Assembly (NCBI GenBank): GCA_007922305.1 | Contig: ML677373.1 | Span: 10,280,127 to 10,344,126 of the forward strand | From: Dermatemys mawii | Taxonomy: Eukaryota > Chordata > Testudines > Dermatemydidae | Reading direction: 5' to 3' | Length of the DNA stretch: 64,000 bases | Part shown: one piece after another, positions 1-11,913 of the stretch | How positions within the stretch are numbered: the first letter of the stretch is position 1 | How the letters are laid out: each line of letters begins with the position of its first letter | Notes under the pieces: model-generated | What the model saw: only the letters and a program-made list of their open reading frames with translations | Databases searched by the model: none | What the model was told of the DNA's origin: nothing | Translations under genes and position numbers: made by a program

Positions 1-1639
1 TAAATTACAAGTTCTGCATATTTTTTTTCTTTTCTAATTCAGTGTTTGGAAATGGAGGTTTGCCTTCTCAAGTATAGAAAGTAATTGTTTATGTACAAGT
101 TTTTTTATATAGAAACAGCATACTTTATACTACAGTGCATCCCAATACTAAACATTAGAACTAAATATTGTAATCTGTAGCAAAACTTTAGTTGAAATGG
201 ACTGCTCATATGACTAAGGGTTTGTGGGATCAAGATTGTAGTTTATAATGTCAGATTTAATTAATACATCTAAACTTCCACCAAAGTTGCATGGTTTGGT
301 TTTGGTATAGATCACATATAGAAAGGTAACAGATATTTTCAGAGAAGTCAATGTTGTAAAATAGCTGTTAGGATATGAAGATTATCAATAAACCAAGCAA
401 TATCAATTCATTTACTACCAAAAGACTAATTTCAAAATTAGGAAGGAAAGTGTTTTTAACGATCATTTTGAAGACTTGTTTTTTGCAAAAAAAAAAAAAT
501 AAAAAAAAATCATTACTTCAGAAGACCAAGAAAAAACATTTTTTGTATTGTCAAAATCTAAAAGCAAATATTTAAATCTGTCCCCAAATTTTCAGATTTA
601 TTTAGAAAAATATCAGCAATATTATGTATTAGAAACATTTGGTCTTTCAGAGAATAAAATAATTGTGCTTTGTGTTGACTGGTACATGCATACATCTGGG
701 GTGAAATTTTACTTTTTAGTTTCATATTTTACTCAACCTACCCTTGTTTGGGGGCAGAAATAAAAAACAGACGTGGATATTAATTTTTCTGTAGTGAAAA
801 AAGCACCTGAAAGAGAATGCAGGCCATCAGTTATAGCCTCCAACCATTGAGGCAGTAACATACGACATTTTCCCCTAGTGACTCTGCCATAGTCTCAGAA
901 AAGCTTTCTCTTGTGGTAAAGGATGAGTGTAGAGCTGTACCATAATTTCTGCTTCCTGCAGATGCTTCATCTGAAATATGGCTGGACCACAAAATTATTA
1001 GTTTAGGTTTCCATGAAATATATATTCCCATAAATGTACTTAAGGACATGGATAATTTATTTACATGAATAACCCCAACGAAGTAAGAGCTATTCGTATG
1101 AGTAAAGTTTGTAGTTAAGTTTTGTCATGGTTGGATTCATAAATAAGACAGTGTACCTTTGTAATCTACAATCCATAAACTACTTACAGATCTTTTAGGC
1201 AGCAGTAATTAAAAAATAAATAAATAGAAACGGAAAATAGTTGGAGTGGCCAGACAGGTAAACTAGAGTCATCAAACACTTAAGAGGAAAAAGAAATACA
1301 AAATAGATGCTTTGTAATACTTATGGACTTGGCAAACAGTACTCACAAATCTAATGCCCTGCAAGTAGAGCTACAATACAAGTCTGAGTCTACCATTTTG
1401 ACCACTGCTCACCTATAAAATACTTTTAATTATAGTAGTCCTCATATTCCATGCCTGGAAACAATGCTCCTTTTCCTGTAATATGAACAAATCTTTCTTG
1501 GTTTGTGTGCCATTTATTCTGCCAGTGACCTGTTTTGCACCAATACCATACTGATGTTCAACTGAAACATTTTGTTTTGGCGCATTTTGAAAGGACAATA
1601 TTAATAGAGGAGAAGGAACCAGCCCCCTTTGCCCCATAA

Positions 1640-2110
1640 AATTTTAGCTCAGTAGTGAGAGCACTTACCTGAGAGATGGGAGATCTCTCTTCATTTCTCC
1701 CTTCTGCCTGAAGTGACGGTGGGTTTTGAACTTGGATCTTCCACCTCCCATGTGGGGGTATTGGTTTATTCTGGGTTTGATCTCTTCTCTCCTCTTGAAG
1801 CTGTACCACTTTTTGTAAATAAATAGCCAAAGGGCCTGAGAGAGAGAGAGTGGCTGTAGTCTGGCGGTTAGGGCAGTCACCTGGGTTGTGAGAGACTCAA
1901 CATCAAGTCCCATCTCCAGTAACTATTAGGTATACTAGGTGGGACAGCTTCAACAGGAGAGATTGAAAGAGACTTGTCCAGGAATGCTCCATAGCTCAGT
2001 GATTTAAGGCATTCTCTTGCAATGTAAGAGACTCAAGTTCACATCCCTGCCCTAAATTAGGTAGACCAGAGAATTGAATCTGGGTCTCCCACATCCTAGT
2101 TGAGTCCCCT
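1640..2110 (+). repeat. tRNA-like SINE-type units, about three in tandem
   Basis: Three stretches at about 1646-1690, 1850-1915 and 1985-2050 each resemble a tRNA A box (for example ATAGCTCAGTGATTTA). They continue into a run like 'gagagactcaa..caagtccc' or 'gagactcaagttcacatccc', which resembles a B box. No stretch folds as a complete tRNA with a 7-bp acceptor stem, so they look like relics of a tRNA-derived interspersed repeat rather than tRNA genes. The family is not assigned. Confidence 0.4.
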
Positions 2111-3149
2111 AATGAGTGGGCTAAAAGTTATACAGAGGCACCAGAGACACCACTATGAGCATGACATTTTGAGTCAACCAAAACTGTATGTTTTGGGGCG
2201 AATAAACTATACTCCCGTCATCCCTGTTTGCCCAATTCTAAGCGATTCATCGTAAGTAACACCTGAATAGATAATTTTCAGACAGAACTGGTTTTTTTAA
2301 AGTTGGTGTCCCTTTACAATATTCAGCTGTGTATGTATTTGAAATCAGCGGCCTGTGCTTTCCATTACCCCCTTCGTGTTCCCAGTTTAATAGCCTTTTT
2401 ACTCTAGCTTCAAAACTCAGTTGCCATTTGATTTGTAGTTAGGTAGTTCAGAAGGTTGGTAACTTGAGAAAGATTAATTCTAATATGACAGTGGCGTGAT
2501 GCAGTGTATTTGTAGTCACCCATCATTTCCAAAGGCAGAGAGAGGCTCATGTCTGTGGAGTTCCTTGCTTCTATCAGCGTAAAGTACGAGAGCTTCAAGT
2601 TAACCTCTAACCTGCTAATCCACCAGACTGCCCAGGTTATTCATTTAAAGGAAAAGCTAATATCAAGATTTTTTCATGTAAACTGTAACCTATAGATCTA
2701 GTAGTGTCCCAAATTCTACTGTAATTTTAGTCTCTTGATGTAGACAGTAGAATTGATGAGTACACCAGACTATTATCTCTTTATAAATAAATGTGTTGAT
2801 TGCTTTGAACTGTACAAAGTTATTTGAAAATTCAGGTGTGTTGTAATGCAGTTGTGAAGTTTTCTACCGTAAATAATACTTAGCTTTTAAGCTGTAGTTA
2901 GAATTGGCTATCTCACTGTTGAAGAAAAAGCAATTTGGTTGCTCTAATGACTTTTTAGCACCCTTTGTGAATTTTATAAAAATTAATTTCCATTGAAATA
3001 GAAGTAGTTATGCAAACATTCCATATCCTTTGATCAAAATCGCCTTTAATTTATTTTATTTTTTGTTTTTTAGTATCAGTTTAAAAGAAAATGATTTGCC
3101 TCTCTTCTGTATTGATGCCTGTGCTAATGGGACACCATCATTTCGAAAT

Positions 3150-3260
3150 CAAGGATTCCATTTCTGATTCTGCCACAAACTTAATAGGTGACCGTGGGCC
3201 AAGTCATATAATCTCTCCGAATGTTGTATGCTAGAATTTTCACCTGATTTCTCAGCAATC
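3150..3260 (+). repeat. MIR-type SINE fragment
   Basis: The words 'gattctgccac', 'ggtgaccgtgggccaagtca' and 'tctctccg' follow the conserved core and 3' part of MIR/CORE-SINEs, where the order is 'tgaccttgggcaagtca' then 'ctctctg'. It is short and diverged. Confidence 0.45.
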
Positions 3261-3524
3261 CTAGCAGGGGGCAACTGATGTCTAAACCACCATGTGAACT
3301 AGAACACTGAACCAGCTTCTTGTCTTCACTGGCCCTCCTGTTACACTCTCTGGTGAAGTTGAACTGGTAACAACATTGCGAAAGTACAGAAAAAAATCGT
3401 TGTATACATAGTTTTTGACTTGCTTCTAGTTATACTTTCTGATCTTGCTGGGTTATTGAGATAATTTAATTTTTGTGAAGATCAGATACCATGGTAATGA
3501 GGATTATAGCAGAACCTAATAGAT

Positions 3525-3850
3525 CAGTGATCCCCCAGCTGTGGGGTGCACCCCCTGGGGAGAGAGGAGGAATGTTTTGGGGAGAGGAGCACAGTGCGCT
3601 CTGGGCCTGCCCCCACAGAGGTGTGGGAGGGAGCACCACCCAGCCTTGCTCTGTCGCAGCTCTACTAAGGCCACACCCCGGCTGCAGCTTGACAACCAGC
3701 CATGGCTGTGGCTCCACTTCTACCGACGGTCCCGTCCTTGGCCTGAGGGTCCCAGCTCCAGCTCTACTCCTAGCCCTGTTTCCAGAAGGACTGCAGAAAG
3801 GTTTCATTACGGGCAAGGAGAGGCAAAACAGAAAAAGCTTGAGGACACTG
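3525..3850. mobile_element. non-autonomous hAT-like element, 326 bp
   Basis: The left end CAGTGATCCCCCAGCTGTGG and the reverse complement of the right end, CAGTGTCCTCAAGCTT, both resemble the hAT terminus CAGTGGTTCTCAAACT. The flanks are an 8-bp target-site duplication, taatagat (3517-3524) and taataggt (3851-3858), matching at 7 of 8 bases. The interior is GC-rich and encodes no transposase. Open frames on both strands here are chance products of the GC-rich interior. Confidence 0.7.
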
Positions 3851-4058
3851 TAATAGGTATTGGACCATGTCCCTGGGTCCATTGTCAGTTGTTGTAACTT
3901 AAAATTGCTTTTTTCTATTTTTAAATGTATATTTCTCTCTGTGAAAGACCCATACATGCAAAACTACCTACTGAATTCTGTGAATGCTATGAAGACTAAA
4001 CCAGCTTTATGTAAACCACATTATCAGATCTGTATTGATTTCCAGAAATTTCCAAATA

Positions 4059-4232
4059 CACCAGACTCTTGCTAGAACGCGTGCCTATATAACACGAATT
4101 CCGATAGAATGTGGTTGCGGTCGCAGATCCCAAATTTAGTAATGGTCTTTAATTTTCATTGTAACGTGGTCCTTGCTAGAACACGGGACTTGGCATGGAT
4201 CCCAAATCCCGCGTTCTAGTGAGGGTCCAGTG
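4059..4232. mobile_element. Tc1/mariner-type MITE, 174 bp
   Basis: The left end CACCAGACTCTTGCTAGAAC and the reverse complement of the right end, CACTGGACCCTCACTAGAAC, form inverted termini. TA dinucleotides flank both sides (4057-4058 and 4233-4234), as expected for Tc1/mariner-superfamily insertion. It has no coding capacity. The finer family, possibly pogo/Tigger-like, is inferred. Confidence 0.6.
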
Positions 4233-4749
4233 TACTGGCAAACCAAATTCTCCTAGTAGTTCACAACTCTACCCTCTACTGCATGTTAAAACAAAACCTA
4301 ATGATAAAGAATGTGATTGAGAAAAGCTTTTAGGAAATTGAATAACGTAATGCAAAACAAGTTCTGTATCTTTGTTTAAGAAAGGCTAGACACCTGGCTG
4401 CTGAAAGCTATGAAAACGATAAGAAATTCAATCATTCTTCAAGAATGTGCAACAAAAGCTAAAATCTAGTCAGTGAAGCTTGCTAATTAGTACACAAGTT
4501 ATAATGTTGAAATACAGAAAAACACATCAAGAATAAACCATAGTGAAAACATCCTAAGGATGTGAAAAAAAGCAAAAGTGCAGTGGACTGGCTATAATGT
4601 AAAAGGATGGGGAAATGAATTGAATTGTATTTGTGACATAAAGGAAACAAGAATGAATTAAGAACCACAGTTTGTGGTCATGACATCTTGAGGCCTTTAT
4701 TCTATAACAAACAGTTGTTAATGTATGTATGTTTGTTTGTTTGTATGTG

Positions 4750-5960
4750 TTGTGATCCCACCTAAGTGCTTCAGTCATGGATAAGAGCCCCATTGTGTTA
4801 GGTAATGTACAAACACACAAAGATAGTCTTTGCCTGCAAAAACTTAGACTAAGTGTCAGATGAGAAACGGATGAATGCAAGAAACAGGTTAATGCAAGAA
4901 ACAGACCAGAGCGCAAAGATGAGGAGAAGTGATACAAAGAAGCAGTGAGATGCTAATGGTCAGCATAACCTGTGTTCATAGCACATATGCTGCTTAACCA
5001 TTGTTGGGTTTTTTGGTAGGCATTAAGCATTTCAAGAGGGAACTGAAGGAGAAAAATGAGGTGGCCTTGCCTGAAGATGCCTTCAGTGAGCTCCTTCAAT
5101 GCATAAGAATGTCATGAAAAGGAGCATGAAGGTGTGCAGAAATTTTAAAAATAAACAATAGAGGTGATATTGTTGGCATAGCAGAGTTAGGAGTCCATGT
5201 CTCAATACTGAGTAAGAGGTGATAGGGTTGAGATAAACCTGGGGTTTTCCAACTGAGGGCGATGACCCCTCAGGGGGGTCACTGGGTGGTTACATGGGAG
5301 TCGTGAGCTGTCAGCTCCATGGCACTGACAGTCCCGAGCCCCAATTAAATTAAACTAACTCCCCCATTTTTAATTTATAAGCGGGGGGATCACACTCAGG
5401 CTTGCTGTGTGAAAGGGGTTCACCAATACAAAAAGCTTGAAAAGCACTGGGATAGACAGTGAAGGGCTTTTGAAGCAAAGACGAGCTTGCGTTTCATCTG
5501 GTGAATGATGGAAGAATGCGAAAAAGGCATGGCTGAGGTGAGGAACCATGAAAGTGATTTTGCATCAGATAAATGAGGGAAAATGGAATATGACCATGCT
5601 AGAGAGGAAGAGGTTGCAGTAGTTAAGACATGAAATTACAAGGGTCTGGGCAAGAATTTCCGCTGTGTGGATGGAGAGGAAAGGCTGGGTTTTCGAGGTG
5701 TTATGCAGGAAGAAGTGACATATTAAAGGTGGTCTGGATGTAAAAATCTAGAAAGAGAGCCATGTCAAAGACAATATTCAAGCTTTGGGTAAGCCAGCGG
5801 CAGGTGGGTGAAGAGGCGAGGTACATGAGGATCATTACTTCAGTGCCGAGGACATTGGCTTCAGCGAGGATGCTGGCATTAGTACAGCGATCTTGCCACT
5901 TGGTGCAAAGGATCTTAAAGTACTGTACAGAAACAGAAAGAAAATAAGTCACAACCACAG
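4750..5960 (+). repeat. old interspersed repeat of unresolved class
   Basis: The text 'gagccccattgtgttaggta..gtacaaacac' at 4785-4815, the part around 5020-5110 and the part 5458-5950 ('agaggttgcagtagttaaga', 'gcaggaagaagtgacatatt') read as successive pieces of a known widely dispersed vertebrate repeat. It is interrupted by the hAT-like insertion at 5239-5449. I recognise the wording of the repeat but cannot name its class with confidence. Confidence 0.4.
5239..5449. mobile_element. short hAT-like MITE nested in older repeat
   Basis: The left end CTGGGGTTTTCCAACTG and the reverse complement of the right end, CAGTGCTTTTCAAGCTTT, match the hAT-type terminus. The flanks are agataaac (5231-5238) and ggatagac (5450-5457), a 6-of-8 target-site duplication. 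The interior has no ORF. The surrounding repeat continues on both sides, so this insertion is younger than its host. Confidence 0.6.
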
Positions 5961-6329
5961 GAGGATCTTCACAGCTACTGTGCATGTACAGAATTTATGT
6001 CCCCAACAGATTTCTTTGCTTCCCCAGCGAAAAATAACTTTTTGATGGGGAAGCAAAGGGAAGCGACAAGAGCAGTCATGCGATCCCACCCAGCAGTATT
6101 TATTGAGTGCCCAGGTGAGCCAGCAGAGAGGTAAAACACTGTGGAGCAGGGGGAGGGACTGGGGAAGACTCAGTTGGTGGCTCCTACCCTGTGCTGGGCT
6201 CATCTGCTAGTCTGGGCTGGGGAAGATGGGACTTCCTCTTCCTCTGCATGACATCCGGGGCCGGGTCAGATTTGTAGGAAAGAAATTTAACCAAGTGTCT
6301 TGAAGATATGACAACTCAGGAGAAACTTC

Positions 6330-7575
6330 AGCACTGTCCCCAAGAGAAGTTTGCTGCTATGCCTGCAACGGCTGCTGCTGATGAACATTTTCTGGAGGAG
6401 ATTAAAGACTGCCATTCTCTTGGCATGTGCTAAGTCCATTGGCTATGTCACCTGTCATCACCAAGTTTGGCTTGATGAGAACAATACTGAGAATCAGGAC
6501 TGCTTGTCCAGAAAAGGAAAGCTCATTGTATGCGGCAAAATGACACATCACATGAGCAGAAAAGAGAGTCTTACAAGCAACTCAAGGCTGAAGCCCAAAG
6601 GAAAATAAATAAGCGATGGCAAGAAAAAGCTACGGAGATTGAGCTTTATGCTGATAAACATGACATGAGTTTTTTTCTAGGCAATAAGGGCCATTTACGG
6701 TCCATGCTTCCATGAACCCACAGCACTCTGAGCTCAAGATGGGTCAGTGTATTTTAAGGACAGTGAAGCAATTAAAGCCAGATGGAAGGAGCATTTTGAG
6801 TTACTCCTGAACCATGAGTCAGCTGTGTCTGATGCCACAACTGAATCTATACCTCAATGACATGAGAGAGAATCTCTTGCTGTCTCCCCCTCAACCCTCC
6901 GGTAGAAGTAGTAACATGAGCCATTATGCAAGAACAATAAGGCAGCAGGGCCAGATGGCATATTAGCTGAAGTCTGCAAGTTTTTGGAGGTGAAGAACTG
7001 ATAAGGAAGAGCCACAAACTTTTTCTTATCTGTTATGATGAGAAGATTCCAGAAGACTTGAGAAAAGCTAACATTGATAAGTTGGAGTGTGGAAACTATT
7101 GAGGCATTGCCTTCCTAACTACGGCAGGGAAAATTCTTGCCCATATTCCCTTAAATCAATTACTTCCCTTGTTGAAAAAAATATTGCTGGAATCTCAGTG
7201 CGGTTTTAGACCATCCCGTGGGACAACCGACATGAGCTTCACTGCCCACCAAATCCAGGAAAAGTCTTGGTATCAAAATCAGGACCTGTACATGGCTTTC
7301 GTCGATTTGACAAAAGCCTTTGACTCTGTGAATCGCGAAGCCCTGTGGAAGGTGCTGGCCAGATTTGGCTGCTCTCCAAAATTTAGTAAGTTCCTAAGGC
7401 TTTGTCATGATCAGATGACTGCCACAGTTCTCCATAATGGCCTTCAGACAGAACCTTTCATCATCAGAACTGGGGTTAAACAATGCATTATTGTCCGAAC
7501 CCTGTTTTCTATCTATTCAGACATCATTTTGGTCCTCATTAAAGATCACTCCCCAATGGAGCTGCAGTGATACCC
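6330..7575 (+). pseudogene. decayed non-CR1 LINE (endonuclease-RT type), RT region
   Basis: Frames across this stretch give recognisable pieces of a non-LTR retrotransposon polyprotein. At about 6400-6660 there is 'VWLDENNTENQDCLSRK', typical of the region before the RT. At 6935-6975 there is 'NKAAGPDG'. At about 7185-7500 come 'ESQCGFRPSRGTTDMSF', 'DLYMAFVDLTKAFDSVNREA' and 'IRTGVKQCII', corresponding to RT motifs leading to the first catalytic Asp (VDLTKAFD). The longest open piece is 7169-7570. Stops and frameshifts between the pieces show it is dead. The clade is RTE-like or Jockey-like by impression only; it is clearly not CR1. Confidence 0.75.
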
Positions 7576-8159
7576 AAGGGTGGAGCCCAGACAGACTAGC
7601 CAAAGTATGTAATGTAAAGTACAGGAGAACAGGAAATGTGAAAAACACTGATTAAATTACTTATTTGTGATCCTGTGTTAGGCTGAGAAAAGATGATGGG
7701 AGTCTGTCAGAGAAGAAACTATACTCGTGTAGGGTCCTTTAGGTCTGGGGAAAGAACCTTGTTCCAGTATCATTTCATGTAATTCTAGTCTCATGTACAA
7801 AGGTTGGAGTGCATTAAAGAACAAACCTGGCCCATTTGTCTGCAGATGTAGAGGGTCCTCTTGGAGCAGAATCATTTCAATGTACAAAATAAAGGTGGGC
7901 AACAAAGTGAATAGAGCCTAAAGAGAGAGTGTGGTGATGTGTTCTATGGTGAGAGTCAAGGAGTCTTCCCAGCTTTGAAGACACTGTGCTTGGAGAAGGA
8001 TTTGGTTTTAAGGGTCAAAGCCTGGTCTTAAGTCAAAAACTCCCATTGATTTGTTAGCAACCAGAATTTGGTGTTTAAATTTGTGCCCATTTCCATAAGG
8101 ACAGTTATTGATGGGGTAGAGGGGATGGTAGGAATTGTACTCTCCAGGGCAGGTGTGGG

Positions 8160-8759
8160 CAAACTTTTTGGCCCGAGGGCCACATTGGGGTTGCAAAACT
8201 GTATGGAGGGCCAGGTAGGGAAGGTTGTGCCTCCCTAAACAGCCTGGTCCCGCCCCCTATCCAACCCCCACCCACTTCCCGCCTGCTGACTGCCCCCCTC
8301 AGAAACCCCAACCCATCTAACCCCCCTGCTCCTTGTCCCCTGACCGCCCCCTCCAGAGACCCCCTCACCCTTAACCACCCCTTGGGGACCCCATCCCCTA
8401 TCTAACTCCCCCTCCCCACCCCGCTCCTTGCCCCCTCCTGAGACCCTCATCCACCCCCCACTTCCCTGGCTCCTTGTCCCCTACTGACCACCCCTGGGAC
8501 CCTCTGGCACTTATCCAAGCCCCAGCCCCCTTACCCCATGCTGCTCAGAGCAGTGCATCTGGCAATCGTGCAGCCTGCTGAAGCTAGATACGCTGCTCCA
8601 CAGGAGCACGCAGCCCCGCCAGAACCAGCCACACTGCTGCAGCACTATTCAGGAGCAGCAGGGCACTGAGGCTGCGGCGAGGGGCCAAGGTAGCTTCCCT
8701 GGCAGGGAGCTCAGGGGCTGGTCAGGACAGGTCCGCAGGCCATAGTTTACCCACCCCTG
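8160..8759. mobile_element. non-autonomous hAT-like element, 600 bp
   Basis: The left end CAGGTGTGGGCAAACTTTTT and the reverse complement of the right end, CAGGGGTGGGTAAACTATGG, pair as inverted termini. The 8-bp flanks are ctccaggg (8152-8159) and ctctaggg (8760-8767), matching at 7 of 8. The interior is a C-rich run of 'ccccc' blocks with no transposase. The same family occurs at 42761-43287, which also begins by 'ggcc(c/t)gagg(g/a)ccacat' and ends by 'catagtttacccacc'. Confidence 0.75.
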
Positions 8760-8769
8760 CTCTAGGGAA

Positions 8770-8940
8770 GCTGTGTGGCTTAGCTGATACGGCGTTGGGT
8801 TGAGACCTGTGTTCTGTGCCTGGTTCTGCCACTGGCCTGCTGGGTGACTGTGGGTAAGTCCCTTTACCTTTGTGCTTCAATTTCTCCTCCTTTCAAATAG
8901 GGATAATGATATTGTACATGCTCTTTTCATTGTTGGACTC
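8770..8940 (+). repeat. MIR-type SINE
   Basis: A long recognisable MIR core is present in order: 'ctgtgtggcttagctgatac', 'ggttctgccactggcctgct', 'gggtaagtccctttaccttt', 'gtgcttcaatttctcctcc' and 'aaatagggataatgatat'. It directly abuts the hAT element at 8160-8759. Confidence 0.7.
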
Positions 8941-9274
8941 CTAATCTTCATTTATGCATCTTATTTAGTCATGTGGTTGAGTACCTGGTAAATTTTCCAA
9001 ACTCCATATATGTATAAGGGGCTATTAGGGTGGGCTGAAGGTGAGCGGGGTGAGAGGTGAAAGGGCACCCTGATATAGTTTGGGGAGAATGGGTAAAATT
9101 GGTAGGGAAGAAGCCTGGTGCAAGGAAAGATTTGGGATAATGAAAAGAAAATAAGGGGAAGAGGTAGAGCACACATAAGGAACAAAAGAAAAAGGATATA
9201 AGGAGGTGAGAGTTGAGAATGAAAAAGAGGAAGCTGACACCCAAGAGAGAGAGAAAGAAATTACATTTTTAAAC

Positions 9275-9613
9275 ATTAGAGAGACACAAAGTGGATGATC
9301 TTCACATGGCGCACAGTCAACCTGTGGAACTCCTTGCCTGAGGAGGTTGTGAAGGCTAGGATTAAAACAGTTTAAAAGAGAACTGGATAAATTCATGGAG
9401 GTTAAGTCCATTAATGGCTATTAGCCAGGATGGGTAAGGAATGGTGTCCCTACCCTCTGTTTGTTAGAGGGTGGTGATGAATGGCAGGAGAGAGATCTTT
9501 TGATCATTACCTGTTAAGTCCATTCACTCTGGAGCACCTGATATTGACCACTGTCAGTAGGGCTAGATGGATCTTTGGTCTGACCCAGTACAGCTTTTCT
9601 TATATTCTTATGT
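9275..9613 (+). repeat. CR1-clade LINE 3' end fragment
   Basis: The stretch from 'cacatggcgcacagtcaacc' to 'ttcttatattcttatg' is near-identical to the 3' end of the longer CR1 copy at 29250-29577. The shared order is 'cctgaggaggt', 'gaactggataaattcatgga', 'agccaggat', 'gatcattacctgttaag' and 'tctgacccagtacagc'. It encodes only the extreme C-terminus (…WNSLPEE…) and the 3' UTR, and is heavily 5'-truncated. Confidence 0.8.
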
Positions 9614-9619
9614 CATATT

Positions 9620-9705
9620 TTTTTTTATTGGACCAACTTGTGTTGGTAAAACAGATGACAAGCTTTCGAGCTACATAGAGCTCTTCTTCAGGTCTTGGCA
9701 AATAA
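9620..9705 (-). repeat. short repeat with hammerhead-like core, minus strand
   Basis: This follows the CR1 tail directly. On the minus strand it carries CTGAAGA (9685-9691), then an arm GAGCT, a 6-nt loop and AGCTC (5 bp), then GAAA (9664-9667) and GCTTGTC. This order matches hammerhead ribozyme boxes: CUGANGA, stem II, GAAA, then a GUC cleavage triplet after a minimal stem III. Stem III would be only about 1 bp and stem I is not obvious, so catalysis is unproven. The host family, possibly a retroelement tail, is not assigned. Confidence 0.4.
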
Positions 9706-11204
9706 AAAATTGACTATCTTAAATGCAGTGTGTAGTAAACAGCACAGAACTGATTTATACCTTTGAATACTAAGAGGTAAAGCTTTGGGGGTTATGGTGA
9801 TGCAAACATTTTCCATGTAATTTTATTTTTAACCCTGGCTAGTAGGCTTAGTTGTCAAAGTGTAGTTGTTGGGTAAATGTTTTATGCCCCCTTATTAGGC
9901 CATTTTTTAAGTCATTGTTTAAATTTCTCTTGTCAACCAACTTGTTTCACTGTCAGTGTCAAACTGAAATTCATTGTTACATCTGATAGATTTTAAGGAG
10001 AAAAGCATGTGTGTGTGCAGGTGAAAAGGAGAGGGGGAAGGACAACTTTTTGGATTCAAATCATTGGGTGTTACATAACAAGCTGATAGGTTTGCTGAAA
10101 TACCTTTACTTTTGCCAGTAGATGTCACTATGGTGAAAACATCAGAGCTTAGTAGACAAAGGAGATAATTTGCTAAATGAAAATTCACCATTTAAAAGTG
10201 GATTGGAGGAAAAATATTTTTTCTCTGCAATAATTTTTTTCTGCAATTAATGAATTTATTACTTATCAGAGCATCTGTGCTTTTGACCTAGAATTTTTAT
10301 TTCTCAGCTGAGTTGGGTAAGCCCTGGTATTTGTATTTGGTTCCAGAAAGCGGTGCTTATGTATAAGCATGCTAGTGTTCGCTATTTTATCAAAAAGGCC
10401 TTTACTGTTTCAAGGTTAATTTAATAACTTCTGTTTCTCTGTGCAGCATACATGTGCAGGGATTTGGACATCAAAGAAGTGGCTTCATTAAGGTTGATTT
10501 GGAGTGGGGAACAAGCTGGGGGAAAAAATTGCCTGTGCGATTGGCTGGGAGAATAGCTCTGAATTATGGGATCCATCTGTTTCCTGTAATGAATTCATAA
10601 ACCCATCAAACAATGACCTGAACGAATTGGTGAAGGAAAAAAATACATTGGCATGATACGTTTAACCCAGTGAGGCTTTGGCATTGTATAATCAAAAATT
10701 CTTCTCACATATAGAAGCTGTAAATAAATCCTGTCACAGTAAAAGCCAAGAATGCATTTCTGGTTTTAACTATTCCTGTTCCAGAATGGCTTTTAAAAAA
10801 AAAATGTTTTACAAATGCCAGTTTGGGCAATTGGGGGCCATGGATGTAGAATTCTGTAGTGTAGTGGAATATTAATTATCCTGCTATAAATCAGTATTTT
10901 GTGGCTTAACCAGTTTCTGTCATTTATTCATATTATTTTCTTATCACAGAAATGTTCTTAAAAGCCGTTGTACTAACTGAAATGTGGTAGACTGATCCTA
11001 TTCATTATATCAATACAATGTCTTATAACACTTTTTTGGATAGTTGGGCTTTCTCAGAAATTGTAATCATTAAAAAGCATATGCAGTAATTATTGGATTT
11101 GTTTGTGTAAAATTGGATTAAGGCATTTAGATTCCAGTAAGTGTCAAGTAATTATTACTAACAAGCAATTTTTTAGTATTTGAAGATTTTAGTATGTAGT
11201 AAAA

Positions 11205-11913
11205 CAGTGGTTCTCAAACTTTTTTTTTGTGGATCACTTGAAAATTGCTGAAGGTCTTGACAGACAACTTATGATCTTTCCAAATGTTGTTTGTACCATT
11301 AGCTAACTATCGTAAAGCACTTTGGAGAAAAACGCTATATAAAAATGGTAATAAATTTGTTTGTTCTACAAATAAAAGCACACAACTCGTACTTTAATAT
11401 CTGTAATCTTACCTTTCTAATGTAATAGATATGCCCTCTCTTCCCCGCCATGCCAGCCACAGAGCTGAGGCTGGGAAGGAGGCGGGTTGTGTCTCTCTCT
11501 CCCGCACTGCAACTATCCCAGGGATAGGAAGGAGGGGTGTCTCTCCCCTACCACAGCAGCCATAGAGCTGAGGCTGGGAAGGAAGGCTGTCTGTCTCTGG
11601 CAGTCGCAGCCCTGGAGCTGGGGAAAGTTGCGTCTTTGGCCACCACAGCCTCGTGCATCCCAAATTCCCCCCACCCCCTCTTCTCACTCCACTGCCTCCT
11701 CCCACTTACCCCCTATTTCCCCCAAGGCCATCATTTCACCTTACATGTGCATCTTCTCCAGGCACCTAATTAGTGGAGCCAATTAGGTGGGTGACCCTTT
11801 ATTGTCTCGTGTGTGGCTGCCCAGGCGCGCACTTTAGAGGGAATTATCTGCGGACCACTTGAATGGAGCTTGCGGACCATGGTGGTCTGCAGACCACAGT
11901 TTGAGAACCTCTG
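11205..11913. mobile_element. non-autonomous hAT element, 709 bp
   Basis: The termini are CAGTGGTTCTCAAACT at the left and, reverse-complemented, CAGAGGTTCTCAAACT at the right. These match at 15 of 16 positions and fit the hAT consensus. The 8-bp target-site duplication is tagtaaaa (11197-11204) and tagtagaa (11914-11921). The terminal 'gtggatcacttgaaaattgc' is mirrored at the right by 'gcggaccacttgaatggagc'. The interior is GC-rich and has no transposase frame. Confidence 0.8.

Noticed and set aside
1985..2050. tRNA gene candidate with A- and B-box-like words.
   Set aside because: No acceptor stem or proper anticodon arm can be paired; better explained as a tRNA-derived repeat unit.
3466..3957. 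163-codon minus-strand frame and two overlapping plus-strand frames.
   Set aside because: All fall in the GC-rich interior of the hAT-like element at 3525-3850, show no domain, and overlap each other.
10447..10629. Possible small exon: acceptor-like 'tttctctgtgcag' before 10447, two short open frames, one with GWENSSELWDPS, and 'gtgaag' near 10630.
   Set aside because: One frame is closed by a TGA just after the acceptor and the other ends at a stop by 10601. The donor is weak and I recognise no TNRC6 segment. The GW motif may be chance.
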